Assembly (NCBI GenBank): GCA_026706385.1
Contig: JAPOYV010000077.1
Location: 1-52,784, forward strand
Direction: 5' to 3'
DNA: 52,784 nucleotides
Source of the DNA: Gammaproteobacteria bacterium
GTDB taxonomy: Bacteria > Pseudomonadota > Gammaproteobacteria > Pseudomonadales > Azotimanducaceae
This document shows, in pieces, positions 43,796-52,620 of this stretch (within the stretch, counting starts at the first letter, position 1; every line of letters begins with the position of its first letter). Below the pieces are notes generated by a model. It saw only the letters and a list, made by a program, of their open reading frames with translations, had not been told where the DNA came from and did not search any database. Made by a program: the position numbers and the translations under genes.

Positions 43796-44009
43796 GACCC
43801 CTCCCCGGTGGTTCCAGCGGTGAGCCTCGCGATGCTACCGGTATTGTCGACGCGGGCATAGCGCGAGCGAGTGCATTGCGGTGCGCGGGCCTCCCGGCCC
43901 GCAAAGAGCCTAGTACAAGGCCGGAGTCGCGGTCGCGAACGCAACCCGTTCGTGGACGTCGACGCACCGTCGTGGCGGTGAGCTGGAGCGCATCGGGTAT
44001 ATTCACGCG
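43796..44009. other. Divergent promoter region of yejA and the LarA-like gene
   Basis: These 214 bases contain no gene. A 7-base-pair hairpin GCGGGCC-TCCC-GGCCCGC lies at 43885-43902. No known riboswitch pattern could be recognised by eye. Promoters for both operons must lie here. Confidence 0.4.
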
Positions 44010-45293
44010 ATGATCGTCGATCTCCCCTATGGCCGCACGCACTTGCCGGTCCGGCTCCCCGCGGACCTTCAGGTGACCGTCGTGTCCAAGCCGCCCATGC
44101 CGGTGATCGCAACACCCCACGATGCGGTTCGCTCGGCCCTGGCGAACCCAACCGGTGGCGAGCCGCTGATCGAGGTGGCGAAGCGCAGCGGTACCGTCTG
44201 CATTCTCATCTGCGATGTGACGCGCCCCGTGCCGAACCACCTGCTTCTGCGCCCGATCATCGAGACGCTCTTGGCCGGCGGCGTGGCCTCCGGCGACATC
44301 ACGGTGCTCGTCGCGACCGGCTTGCATCGTCCGAACGAAGGCGACGAACTGGCCGCGCTGGTGGGAGATCCGTGGGTCCTAGACCACGTTGCCGTGGTGA
44401 ACCACGACGCCCGGGACGATGGCGCCCATGTCGACCTCGGCCCGACGGCGACACGGGGAACGCCGGTCAAGCTCGACCGCCGGTTCGTGGATGCGGACCT
44501 GCGGATCGCCACCGGTCTCGTCGAACCGCATTTCATGGCTGGCTACTCGGGCGGGCGCAAGGTCGTGGCTCCCGGTATAGCCCACGCCGACACGATCCGT
44601 ACGTTCCATTCAGCGCGATTCATGGAAGATCCGCTCGCGGTGCAGTGCCAACTGGCCGGCAATCCGCTGCACGAGGAGCAGTTGCAGATCGTGCGCATGC
44701 TCGGCGACATCTACGCGGTCAACACGGTCATCGACGATGCCCGGCGCCTGTCGTTCGTCAACTTCGGCGAGGTCATCGAGAGCCATCTTGAAGCCGTGGA
44801 CTTCGCGCACGACTTCCTCACCGTCCCGGTGCCGCGGAAGTTTCGGACGGTCGTCACGTCCGCCGCCGGCTTCCCCCTCGACCAGACCTACTACCAGACG
44901 GTCAAGGGCATGGTGACGCCGCTCGACATCCTCGACGACGACGCCACCCTCATCGTGGCGGCCGACTGCGCCGAGGGATTGGGCTCCGACGCCTTCCGTG
45001 CCTCGCAACGGCGCCTGATCGACGACGGCCCTGACGCGTTCCTCGCCTCCCTCTTGGCCAAGCGGCTCGCCGATATCGACGAGTGGGAGAGCGAGATGCA
45101 GATGAAGGCGCAGCGCGCGGCCACGGTGCAGTTGTACTGCGGCCTCGACGAGCGCGATCGCGAACTGACCGGCGTCGAACTCATCGACTCGGTCGAGGAG
45201 GCTCTCGTCGCAAGCGTGGCGGGCTCGGGAGACCGGGCGGTCGCCGTGATTCCCGAAGGGCCCTACCTCGTCCCTTACTACGCGGCGGTCTGA
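44010..45293 (+). CDS. LarA-type nickel-pincer racemase (DUF2088 family)
   Basis: A 427-residue lactate-racemase-like protein. LarA uses a nickel-pincer nucleotide attached to a lysine to swap the configuration of 2-hydroxy acids. The key residues fall almost exactly on the numbers known from Lactobacillus LarA: H106 (there H108), H174, K184 (GYSGGRKVVAPG) and H200. DVTRPVPN is the other family signature. The substrate may be lactate or another 2-hydroxy acid. Genes for cofactor synthesis (larB, larC, larE) are not in the window. The 3' end overlaps the convergent PhyH gene by 16 bases. Confidence 0.88.
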   Translation: MIVDLPYGRTHLPVRLPADLQVTVVSKPPMPVIATPHDAVRSALANPTGGEPLIEVAKRSGTVCILICDVTRPVPNHLLLRPIIETLLAGGVASGDITVLVATGLHRPNEGDELAALVGDPWVLDHVAVVNHDARDDGAHVDLGPTATRGTPVKLDRRFVDADLRIATGLVEPHFMAGYSGGRKVVAPGIAHADTIRTFHSARFMEDPLAVQCQLAGNPLHEEQLQIVRMLGDIYAVNTVIDDARRLSFVNFGEVIESHLEAVDFAHDFLTVPVPRKFRTVVTSAAGFPLDQTYYQTVKGMVTPLDILDDDATLIVAADCAEGLGSDAFRASQRRLIDDGPDAFLASLLAKRLADIDEWESEMQMKAQRAATVQLYCGLDERDRELTGVELIDSVEEALVASVAGSGDRAVAVIPEGPYLVPYYAAV

Positions 45294-46273
45294 GCCCTAA
45301 TCCGGGATTCGAGGCCAATCTCCGTTTGCGCGCCGTCTCCACCCGCGTCCCTCAGTTTGCCGAGGTACTTAAGCGGGTCTTCGCCCTCGCAGGACCCGAG
45401 GCCGGTCATGCTGCGGTGGTAGCCGAGGTCCGTCTGCAGCTCGGCCGGCAACTTGAGCACCGTGTCCCGCGGGATGGACAGGTACTGGTTGAACTGGGTA
45501 CGCAGCCAGCCGCGTGTGTAGTTCAGGGTCAACGTGCGCCGCGGCGAGGTGGTGGCATTGCCCCCGCCGCCATGGAATAGCGCACCGTCCCACAGCAGCA
45601 TCGCGCCGGCGGGCATTTCCGCGTAGACGACCTCGTCGTCGGTGGGCTTGCGTTCGGCGGTCCAAAGCTGGCTGCCGGGTACGATCTGCGTGCTGCCGTT
45701 GGTCCGGTGGAAGTCGTCGAGCGCGACCGCAACGGTGAGCACCAGCGGCATGTGCGGGCGCGGCACCAGGCGAAAGAAGCCGTCGTCCTGGTGCAACTGT
45801 TGCCGGTCGCAGCCCGGATCGGGGGCCATGGCGACCACGCCGGCGTTGAGGATGAAGTCCTGGCTGAGGACGGCGGCGACCACGGCCCGCAACAGCGGAG
45901 CTGTGGCGACCTCGTCGGCCGCCCGGCTCTTGGCGAGCACGTTCTGCATGTGGATTGTCTGCTTGGCGGTTGGCCCCGTCGTTCTGTACATGCGTTCGCA
46001 CTCGGCGAAGATCGGCGCGAGGGCATTGCGAACCCGGATCACCTGTTCGGCCGAGAGCAGATCCGGCACGATCGCGTAGCCGTTCGCGTGGACGTCCGCC
46101 GCGATGGCTTTGACCTTGGCCAAGCCCGCCGACTGGACCAGTTCGATGAAGCCGGGGACGAGCCCGAGGTCCTTGTAATCGGCCGGGTCCGACTCGGCGG
46201 CACGCTCCAAGGCCGCGATGCGCTCGCGGTACTCCGCGTCTCGGGTTCGCAGGTGGTAGTCGAGTTCGTTCAC
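45278..46273 (-). CDS. Phytanoyl-CoA dioxygenase (PhyH) family protein
   Basis: A PhyH oxygenase of about 331 residues. The metal site is H161-x-D163 (LHQDDGFFRL) with distal H234 (ALFHGGGGN) and an arginine just beyond. An N-terminal coiled extension (YHLRTRDAEYRERIAALERAA) precedes the domain. The open frame reaches 46855 but overlaps the divergent thiolase-like gene. GTG at 46273 (VNELDYHLR) is the best start and leaves about 110 bases between the genes. It lacks the long N-terminal blocks of the 15448 and 34962 paralogues. Confidence 0.84.
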   Translation of the reverse strand: MNELDYHLRTRDAEYRERIAALERAAESDPADYKDLGLVPGFIELVQSAGLAKVKAIAADVHANGYAIVPDLLSAEQVIRVRNALAPIFAECERMYRTTGPTAKQTIHMQNVLAKSRAADEVATAPLLRAVVAAVLSQDFILNAGVVAMAPDPGCDRQQLHQDDGFFRLVPRPHMPLVLTVAVALDDFHRTNGSTQIVPGSQLWTAERKPTDDEVVYAEMPAGAMLLWDGALFHGGGGNATTSPRRTLTLNYTRGWLRTQFNQYLSIPRDTVLKLPAELQTDLGYHRSMTGLGSCEGEDPLKYLGKLRDAGGDGAQTEIGLESRIRAQTAA

Positions 46274-46382
46274 GGTGCGGATCCCGGGGATGGCGACCGT
46301 CAATATTACCCGGCCCGGCAACCAGACAGCCGTGAAACGCGCTTGTAGTATGCGCACTCCCTCGGTGACCGCTTTCAAGTCC

Positions 46383-47858
46383 ATGCACGACGACGACTCC
46401 GCCCCCATCCTGGTGGGCATTGGCCAACTCGAGCAGCGCGATGCCGACCCGGTCGCCGGGCTCGGCAAGGAACCCATTGAACTGATGGTCGACGCGGTTC
46501 GCGAGGCGGCGGCGGACGCGGGCTCGCGAGCGCTCTTGGAACGGGCGACGGCCGTGCGCGTGATTCGCGGCATGTGGCCGTACGAGAATCCCGCCCGTGC
46601 CGTCGCCGAAGCGATCGGTAGTCCGGGTGCCGAAACGGGCGTGTCGATGTGGGGCGGCAACTCCGTGCAGTCTGTGCTGACCGCGAGCGCATTGGAGATC
46701 GAGAGCGACGCGGAGAGGGTCATCGTGCTCACGGGGGCCGAATGCGGACGCACACAAGCCAAGGCACGCCGCGCCGGAGTCGAACTACACTGGCGCGACG
46801 TACCCGGCGAGCCCGATCGGCGTTTCGGAGATGAGCTGAAGATGCGCCACCGCATCGAAGCCGAGCGCGGGATCGTGCAACCGATTCAGATGTACCCGAT
46901 CTTCGAGAACGCCATCCGGTTCGCACGTGGCGAGACGCTTGACGCGCACATCCGGCGGGTCTCCGAGCTTTGGGCCGGGTTCAGCCGCGTGGCCGCCGGC
47001 AATCCGCACGCCTGGATTCGCGAGGCCAAGACCGCCGAGGAAATCCGCACGCCGAGCGACTTCAACCGCCCGGTTTCGTTCCCCTATCCGAAGCTCATGA
47101 ACTCCAACAGCAACGTGGACCAGGCGGCGGCCCTGATACTGTGCTCTACGGGGATGGCCCGAAAACTCGGCATCGCCAGGGACAAATGGGTCTACCCGTG
47201 GGCCGCGACCGAAGCCCACGACACCTACGCCGTGTCCAACCGCGACAACCTGCACAGCTCTCCGGCCATCCGCATCGCCGGCGGGCGATGCCTGGAACTG
47301 GCCGAGGTCGAGGTGGACGACATCGATCACGCCGATCTCTATAGCTGCTTCCCCTCGGCCGTTCAGGTCGCGGCGGCCGAGTTGGGTCTCGGCGAGGATC
47401 GCCCGCTGACGGTCACCGGCGGTCTCACGTTCGGCGGCGGGCCCTTGAACAACTACGTCATGCACGCCATTGCCCGAATGGCCGAGGTCCTGCGCGAGCA
47501 TCCCGGCGAGATCGGCCTCGTCACGAGCAACGGCGGATTCATTACCAAGCACGCTTTCGGCGTCTACGCCACGGAACCGCCCGCTGGGCGTTTTCGGCAT
47601 GTCGAGCCGCAGGAGGAGATCGATGCCACGCCGACGCGCGATGTGGCCGTGGGTTTCGAAGGGGAAGTCGACATCGAGTCGTACACCGTGATGTACGGCG
47701 CCGATGGGCCGACGATCGGGCTGGCGGCGTGCCGTCTCGACGACGGGCGCCGGAGCTGGGGCAATACGGAAGATCCTGAGGTGCTTGCCGCCATGGCCAG
47801 CGAGGAATTCTGCGGTCGTCGTGCGCGGCTTGCGGAAACCGGCGCGCTGACGTTCTAA
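46383..47858 (+). CDS. Thiolase-like protein without the nucleophilic cysteine
   Basis: A 491-residue protein of the thiolase superfamily, near the SCP2-thiolase-like group annotated as acetyl-CoA acetyltransferase. It starts APILVGIGQLEQRD. Where thiolases have their acylated cysteine, this protein reads GGNSVQSVLTASA, with no cysteine. The late histidine is kept in GGFITKHAFGVYAT. The superfamily fold is clear, but true thiolysis is doubtful. ATG at 46383 is chosen because it gives the family N-terminus; ATG at 46350 is possible. The iron-sulfur subunit gene starts 12 bases after its stop. Confidence 0.82.
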   Translation: MHDDDSAPILVGIGQLEQRDADPVAGLGKEPIELMVDAVREAAADAGSRALLERATAVRVIRGMWPYENPARAVAEAIGSPGAETGVSMWGGNSVQSVLTASALEIESDAERVIVLTGAECGRTQAKARRAGVELHWRDVPGEPDRRFGDELKMRHRIEAERGIVQPIQMYPIFENAIRFARGETLDAHIRRVSELWAGFSRVAAGNPHAWIREAKTAEEIRTPSDFNRPVSFPYPKLMNSNSNVDQAAALILCSTGMARKLGIARDKWVYPWAATEAHDTYAVSNRDNLHSSPAIRIAGGRCLELAEVEVDDIDHADLYSCFPSAVQVAAAELGLGEDRPLTVTGGLTFGGGPLNNYVMHAIARMAEVLREHPGEIGLVTSNGGFITKHAFGVYATEPPAGRFRHVEPQEEIDATPTRDVAVGFEGEVDIESYTVMYGADGPTIGLAACRLDDGRRSWGNTEDPEVLAAMASEEFCGRRARLAETGALTF

Positions 47859-47870
47859 CGTGGGCAGTCA

Positions 47871-48314
47871 ATGATCGCGTTCCGGCTCGACGGGCGAGCC
47901 GCTCAGTTCAGCCAAGACCAGCGCGACACGCCGCTGATCTACGTCCTGCGCGATGATGGACTGCGCGAGATGACACCCAAGTTCGGTTGCGGTCTGGAGC
48001 AGTGCGGCGCTTGCCGCGTTCTCGTGGACGGCTCCCCGGAGTACGCGTGCACCCTGCCGGCGGGTGCCGTTGCGAATCGCCACGTGGAGACCTCGGCGGG
48101 AATGGATGGCGCCGTGCGGCGCGCTCTCATCGACGCGAACGCCACGCAGTGCGGCTACTGCCTGCCGGGCATCGTCGTTGCCGCGGAGGCGCTGTTCCGG
48201 GTTGATCCGCATCCAACGCGCGACCGGATCGCCGAGGCCCTGGATGCGCAGCTATGCCGCTGCGGCAGCCAGCCGCGCGTGCTGCGGGCGCTGACCGCGT
48301 TGGCCGGCTCGTGA
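47871..48314 (+). CDS. 2Fe-2S subunit of a molybdenum hydroxylase (IorA/CoxS-like)
   Basis: A 147-residue electron-transfer subunit with two [2Fe-2S] clusters. The plant-type ferredoxin cluster uses C40, C45, C48 and C60. The second uses C94, C97, C129 and C131 (CGYC; CRC). Both sets are complete. It passes electrons from the molybdopterin subunit encoded next. The stop overlaps the next gene's GTG as GTGA. No separate FAD subunit is present, as in isoquinoline 1-oxidoreductase (IorAB). Confidence 0.9.
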   Translation: MIAFRLDGRAAQFSQDQRDTPLIYVLRDDGLREMTPKFGCGLEQCGACRVLVDGSPEYACTLPAGAVANRHVETSAGMDGAVRRALIDANATQCGYCLPGIVVAAEALFRVDPHPTRDRIAEALDAQLCRCGSQPRVLRALTALAGS

Positions 48315-50419
48315 GACCTCTGCCCGCTGGTTTGGCGGCCCTGCCGTCGCTGGGCCGTTGGATTCGGGTGGCCGACGACGGTCGTGTGGTCGCCCTGACC
48401 GGCAAGGTGGAAATCGGCCAGGGTCTGCTCACAGCGCTGCGCACCATCGTCGCCGAGGAACTCGACGTGGAGCCCGGACGCGTGCAGGTCGTGTCCGCAC
48501 ACACCGGGCGAACGCCTGACGAAGGCACCACGGCCGGTTCGATGTCGATCGAGACCAGTGGCGCGAACCTTCGCCAGGCCAGTGCATGGGCGCGCCGCCT
48601 GCTGCTCGAGCGGGCATCGAATCGCCTGGGCGTCCCGGTGGCGCGCCTCGACGTGGCCGACGGCGAGATCACGGCGCCGGGGGTCAACGAGCGCGTGGAC
48701 TATTGGCAACTCATCGACGCGGCTTTTTTGGACTTCGAGATCCCGAAGCGCACGCCCGAGAAGTCGCCGGCCGAATACCGTTGGGTTGGCCATGCGGGAC
48801 AGCGTCGGGTGGACGTCGAGGCGAAGGCCACTGCCGCCGCGTTCGTCCACGACGCGCCCGCCGAGCTCCATGCACGCCTCGTCCGACCACCCTCGGTCAA
48901 CCACCGATTGGCCGAACTGGACATTCGTGTCGCATCGCCGGGGACACTGGTGGTGGATGGTAGCTTCGTTGCGGTTGCGCATCCGAAGGAATCCGAAGCG
49001 GTACGCTGGGCGGAACGTGTTGCCGCCAAGGCGCACTGGCGACTCGCGTTTGGGAGTCCGCGCGCCGAGATCGACGAACAGCGCCGCGCTGGTGCCGAGG
49101 CATTCCCGATCCGCGATGGTCGACCGGTGCGGGGACCGCGGCAGGAGATGCCGACGACCTTTCGTGCGACTTATTCGCGCCCGTTCCTGATGCACGCCTC
49201 GCTGGGACCGTCGGCCGCGACGGCCCTTTGGCGCGCGGGCCATGCGTCAACGCCGCGCCTCGTCATCGAAAGCGCGAGCCAGGGGATCGAGTCGTTGCGC
49301 GGGGTGATCGCGCGCGCCATGGCGCTCGACGTGGACCACATCGAGATCCGTCACGTGGCCGGCGCAGGCTGCTACGGACACAACGGGGCCGACGACGCTG
49401 CCTTCGATGCCGCGCTGGTGGCCCGTGCCGTGCCCGGGCGCACGGTGCTGCTCAAGTGGTCGCGCGAAGACGAGCACGGATTCGAGCCCCTCGGGCCGCC
49501 GATGCACGTGGAAATGGGCGCGGAGCTCGATGCGCGGGACCGGGTCGAGGCGTGGACTCACGACGTCTACGGCTTCACCCACGTCTCGCGGCCGTCGCCG
49601 CGGGCTGCCGGGGTGGATCTGTTGTCGGCGAGGCTCCTAGGTCAGCCCCTGGAACCGAGTACGCCACGTCCGGCGCTGGCACCGGAAGTCGGCATCCACC
49701 GCAATGCGCTGCCCATCTATGCCTTCCCCGCCCAGGAAGTCACCAAGCACTTCATCGCCGATGCCCCCGTGCGCACGTCCGCGCTACGCGGCCTGGGAGC
49801 GCAGGGCAACGTCTTCGCGATCGAGTCGTTCATGGACGAATTGGCTCTCGAAGCCGGTGTCAGCCCGGACGATTTTCGCCGCCGTCACTTGGGCCGCGAT
49901 GCCCGCGCCGTGGCCGTGCTCGATGCCGCGCTCGCCGCCAGCGGAGGATTGGCAGGCAACCGCGGAATGGGACTCGCGCGCTACAAGAACCGGCAATGCT
50001 GCGCCGCCGTTGTGGCGGAGGTCGCCGTGGACGACTCAACGGCCGAAATCCGCGTGGCCAAACTCTGGATCGCCGCCGACGCCGGTCGCGTGATCGATCC
50101 GGACGGCCTGCGCAACCAGTTGGAGGGTGGCGCGATCCAGGCGCTGTCGTGGTGTCTCAAGGAGGCCGTGGCCTTCGACGCACAAGGCGCCGTGGCCACC
50201 CGCGACTGGGAGAGCTACCCGATCCTGCGCTTCAGCGAAGTGCCCACTGTCGAGACCGTGCTCGTGGACCACCCCGAACTCGATCCGGTCGGCGCCGGCG
50301 AAGCGACGGTGGGTCCGACGTCCGCGGCGTTGGCCAACGCCGTATTCGCCGCGACTGGCTTGCGCGTCCGGGATCTGCCCATGACGCCGGAACGGCTGCG
50401 GCAAGTTGCCGCCAGTTGA
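48311..50419 (+). CDS. Molybdopterin-binding subunit of a xanthine dehydrogenase-family oxidoreductase (IorB-like)
   Basis: The large catalytic subunit, 702 residues, which hydroxylates a heterocycle or aldehyde with water as oxygen source. GKVEIGQGLLTALRTIVAEE is the molybdopterin-binding start. GRTPDEGTTAGSMS, LRGLGAQGN and GLARYKN are cofactor contacts. The catalytic glutamate is in GAGEATVGPTSAALANAVF (about residues 660-680). The GTG start at 48311 overlaps the iron-sulfur gene. The frame upstream to 48254 is only a shadow of that gene. The substrate is unknown. Confidence 0.88.
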   Translation: MRPLPAGLAALPSLGRWIRVADDGRVVALTGKVEIGQGLLTALRTIVAEELDVEPGRVQVVSAHTGRTPDEGTTAGSMSIETSGANLRQASAWARRLLLERASNRLGVPVARLDVADGEITAPGVNERVDYWQLIDAAFLDFEIPKRTPEKSPAEYRWVGHAGQRRVDVEAKATAAAFVHDAPAELHARLVRPPSVNHRLAELDIRVASPGTLVVDGSFVAVAHPKESEAVRWAERVAAKAHWRLAFGSPRAEIDEQRRAGAEAFPIRDGRPVRGPRQEMPTTFRATYSRPFLMHASLGPSAATALWRAGHASTPRLVIESASQGIESLRGVIARAMALDVDHIEIRHVAGAGCYGHNGADDAAFDAALVARAVPGRTVLLKWSREDEHGFEPLGPPMHVEMGAELDARDRVEAWTHDVYGFTHVSRPSPRAAGVDLLSARLLGQPLEPSTPRPALAPEVGIHRNALPIYAFPAQEVTKHFIADAPVRTSALRGLGAQGNVFAIESFMDELALEAGVSPDDFRRRHLGRDARAVAVLDAALAASGGLAGNRGMGLARYKNRQCCAAVVAEVAVDDSTAEIRVAKLWIAADAGRVIDPDGLRNQLEGGAIQALSWCLKEAVAFDAQGAVATRDWESYPILRFSEVPTVETVLVDHPELDPVGAGEATVGPTSAALANAVFAATGLRVRDLPMTPERLRQVAAS

Positions 50420-50425
50420 AGGCGG

Positions 50426-50821
50426 CTACAGCGCGCTCAAGCCCTGCCAGAGCACGACCAGACCGAGCGCGATGGTCACGAGAAACGTCCCGGCGGCGCC
50501 AAGAAACCGCATCGGCGTCCGCGCGCGGTCGTGGCGCAACCCGAACGGGTGGGCGATACGGCAGATCACCAGCGCGATGCCGACGACGTGCAGAAACACC
50601 GCGCTGCCGTCGTTGACCTCGATGATCGCCATCAGGATGAGTAGCAGCGGCACGTGCTCGATGAAGTTGCCGTGCCGGCGCATGTCCACGAGAACCTGCT
50701 CATTGCCGCCATCGAGCATGGAGATGCCGGTTCTGCCTCGCGCCAGCCCGATGCGCACGGTCAGGACGACGAACACCGCGACGAGCAGCGCGGCGTACAG
50801 GGCGGTGATGGGTATGATCAC
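50426..50821 (-). CDS. MAPEG family membrane protein
   Basis: A 131-residue four-helix membrane protein of the MAPEG family (membrane-associated eicosanoid and glutathione metabolism). The conserved R-x-x-x-N-x-x-E-x-x-P element is present in DMRRHGNFIEHVPLLLILM. Bacterial members can have glutathione transferase activity, but the role here is unknown. It is convergent with the molybdenum hydroxylase (six bases between stops). The 160 bases upstream are featureless. Confidence 0.85.
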   Translation of the reverse strand: MIIPITALYAALLVAVFVVLTVRIGLARGRTGISMLDGGNEQVLVDMRRHGNFIEHVPLLLILMAIIEVNDGSAVFLHVVGIALVICRIAHPFGLRHDRARTPMRFLGAAGTFLVTIALGLVVLWQGLSAL

Positions 50822-50982
50822 GAGTTGGACCTCTCTGTTCGCAAGCGGTTTGAACCGATGGTTGCATGTTTCACGATGCCTGGTTCGATGGGCAATCCGA
50901 CGGCTCAGTACGAACGCTTACCGTCGAAATGGCTGGAAGGTGGACACTGTCTGTGGTCAGGACTGTCGAGGCTCGAGGCGTC

Positions 50983-51183
50983 TCAGCCTTGAGATTCCTC
51001 GCGTGGCGCGACGATTGCCCAAATGAGCGACCCGATCCACCCGAGCAATGTCCAACCAAGGATCAGGTTGAGGACGAGGATCGCTCCGCGATTCCGCTTT
51101 CCCCCGAGGAATGCGACCAACGTCGGAAAGAAGTAGACGGCGATGCCGAAAACCCCGAGTAACAGGACGAGCACTAGGTCCAT
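50983..51183 (-). CDS. Superinfection immunity protein-like small membrane protein
   Basis: A 66-residue protein with two hydrophobic segments separated by a short basic loop. IAVYFFPTLVAFLGGKRNRG and the LILGWTLLGWIGSLIWAIV end match the superinfection immunity (Imm) family, first known from phage T4 but widespread as small bacterial membrane proteins. ATG at 51183 is preferred over TTG at 51195. There is no phage context, so a phage-exclusion role should not be assumed. Confidence 0.78.
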   Translation of the reverse strand: MDLVLVLLLGVFGIAVYFFPTLVAFLGGKRNRGAILVLNLILGWTLLGWIGSLIWAIVAPREESQG

Positions 51184-51311
51184 GGATCGATCCAACCCTC
51201 GGTCTTGGCCACGAACCTAGCAGAACGTCGGCACCGCTGCCATCCGCCACTCGGCTTGGCTCCCACTGCGGGGAACGGGTCGCACAATCTGATGTGGGGG
51301 AACATAAACAA

Positions 51312-51355
51312 TTGATGCAGTTTATTTTTTTGGTTACTAGAGACTCAGGTATGAT
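51312..51355 (+). promoter_or_regulatory. AT-rich probable promoter before the flavoprotein gene
   Basis: An AT-rich island with a run of seven T residues stands out from the GC-rich surroundings. TATGAT at 51350-51355 is a good -10 candidate, but the -35 box at proper spacing is weak; TTGATG at 51312-51317 is another possible -35. The strand is inferred from the downstream gene. Confidence 0.4.
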
Positions 51356-51416
51356 CACGGCTTGAATTCGCGTCTGACGGCTTCGACAGGCCTCAATGCT
51401 CGGTGGGTCGCGCGGC

Positions 51417-51422
51417 AAGGAG
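51417..51422 (+). promoter_or_regulatory. Ribosome-binding site AAGGAG that decides a TTG start
   Basis: AAGGAG lies eight bases before TTG at 51431. No comparable site precedes the TTG at 51362, the first codon of the longer open frame. It therefore favours the shorter product. Confidence 0.65.
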
Positions 51423-51430
51423 TCTCAAGC

Positions 51431-52576
51431 TTGGGTCGACAATCTGCCCACGTCCTCGAGCGCATTGCCGAGATCGCGCCCACTCTGGATCGCACGGCGG
51501 CGGAATCCGAGCGATTGCGCACGTTGTGCCGCGAGGCGACGGAGGCGATGCACGCCGCGGGCCTCTTCGGCATGTGGGTTCCGCGGGCGGCGGGTGGTTT
51601 CGACATCGACCTCGTCACCCAGGTCGATGCGATCGTCGAGCTTGCCCGCGCCGACATGTCGGCATGCTGGACGCTGATGATCGGCAATACGGTCACCGCC
51701 TCGATGGCTGCGAGCTTGCCGGACCAGGGCTTCGCGGAGGTGTTTGCCGGCGACCGGCAGCCCGTGGCGGCGGGCTCGTTGAAGCCCAGCGGGCGGGCCG
51801 AACGCGTGGCCGGGGGTTACCGCGTGATGGGGCAATGGGGCTTCGGCAGCGGCATCCTGCACGCGGAGTGGATAGTCGCCAACTGCCTGATCGAAGATCA
51901 GGGCCAGACGCGAGGTATCTCGCTGGCCGTGCCGATCGCGGAAGTCGACGTGCACGACGACTGGCATGTCGCCGGACTGCGCGGCACCGGGAGTTGCACC
52001 TACGCCGTGACCGACGCGTTCGTGCCGGAACGCCGCGCGTTGTGCACAGCGCAGCAGCGGGGATCGTTCTTCAATGCCAACGCGGGTCTGCGCATCCCGA
52101 TTGAACACGCGGCGGTCTCGCTCGGCGGTGCCCGCCGCGCGCTCGACGAGACGATTCGCTTGAGCGCGACTAAACGCCGTCTCTGGGACTCGGCAACGGT
52201 GGCCGACAAGCAGGCCTTCCGGGTCGAACTCGGCCGGTTGGAGGGGCAATGGACAACGTTGCTTGCCGGGGTCAGGGCGAGCGCGGCCGACCTCGAACAT
52301 GCCGTGGAACTAGATGGTGACTTTCGCGGCGCTGCCGCGAAACTGAAAGCCGTTGCGGCTCTCGCGGCGGAGCACTGCCTGGCCATCGGCGGTCGAGCGC
52401 TCCGCTACGCGGGCGCCGCAGCGATTCAAGACGATGGCGTCCTGCAGCGTGTGCATCGGGACCTGGTGGCGGCTGCACAGCATGTGATGGTGGCGGACAG
52501 CGCGTACCAGGCGTACGGGGACATCGTGCTGGGCGTCGGGAGTGACTTTCGGCGCGGTTCGCGGGTAGGCTCTTAA
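51431..52576 (+). CDS. Acyl-CoA dehydrogenase-fold flavoprotein (HsaA/group D monooxygenase-like)
   Basis: A 381-residue protein of the acyl-CoA dehydrogenase superfamily, in the branch that includes two-component flavin monooxygenases such as HsaA. Features are GLFGMWVPRAAGGFDIDL, ADMSACWTLMIGN, RVMGQWGFGSGILHAEW and GLRGTGSCTYAVTDAFVPE; the C-terminal helices carry LRYAGAAAIQDD and HRDLVAAAQH. The typical acyl-CoA dehydrogenase catalytic glutamate is not apparent. TTG at 51431, behind AAGGAG, is taken as the start. A flavin reductase partner is not in view. Confidence 0.8.
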   Translation: MGRQSAHVLERIAEIAPTLDRTAAESERLRTLCREATEAMHAAGLFGMWVPRAAGGFDIDLVTQVDAIVELARADMSACWTLMIGNTVTASMAASLPDQGFAEVFAGDRQPVAAGSLKPSGRAERVAGGYRVMGQWGFGSGILHAEWIVANCLIEDQGQTRGISLAVPIAEVDVHDDWHVAGLRGTGSCTYAVTDAFVPERRALCTAQQRGSFFNANAGLRIPIEHAAVSLGGARRALDETIRLSATKRRLWDSATVADKQAFRVELGRLEGQWTTLLAGVRASAADLEHAVELDGDFRGAAAKLKAVAALAAEHCLAIGGRALRYAGAAAIQDDGVLQRVHRDLVAAAQHVMVADSAYQAYGDIVLGVGSDFRRGSRVGS

Positions 52577-52620
52577 GTCCCTTTCATCCAACCGACATCG
52601 TCCCGCCGGAGTGACAAGAC

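Noticed and set aside
43885-43902. Riboswitch or attenuator before yejA or the LarA-like gene.
   Set aside because: Only a simple 7-base-pair hairpin is visible; no conserved aptamer sequence could be recognised.
50983-51183. Phage remnant suggested by the superinfection-immunity-like gene.
   Set aside because: The family is widespread in non-phage contexts, and no other phage gene is nearby.
39607-51285. Exact 15-base repeat GGGAACGGGTCGCAC at 39607-39621 and 51271-51285.
   Set aside because: In 52.8 kb of high-GC DNA about one 15-base match is expected by chance, and the flanks do not continue.
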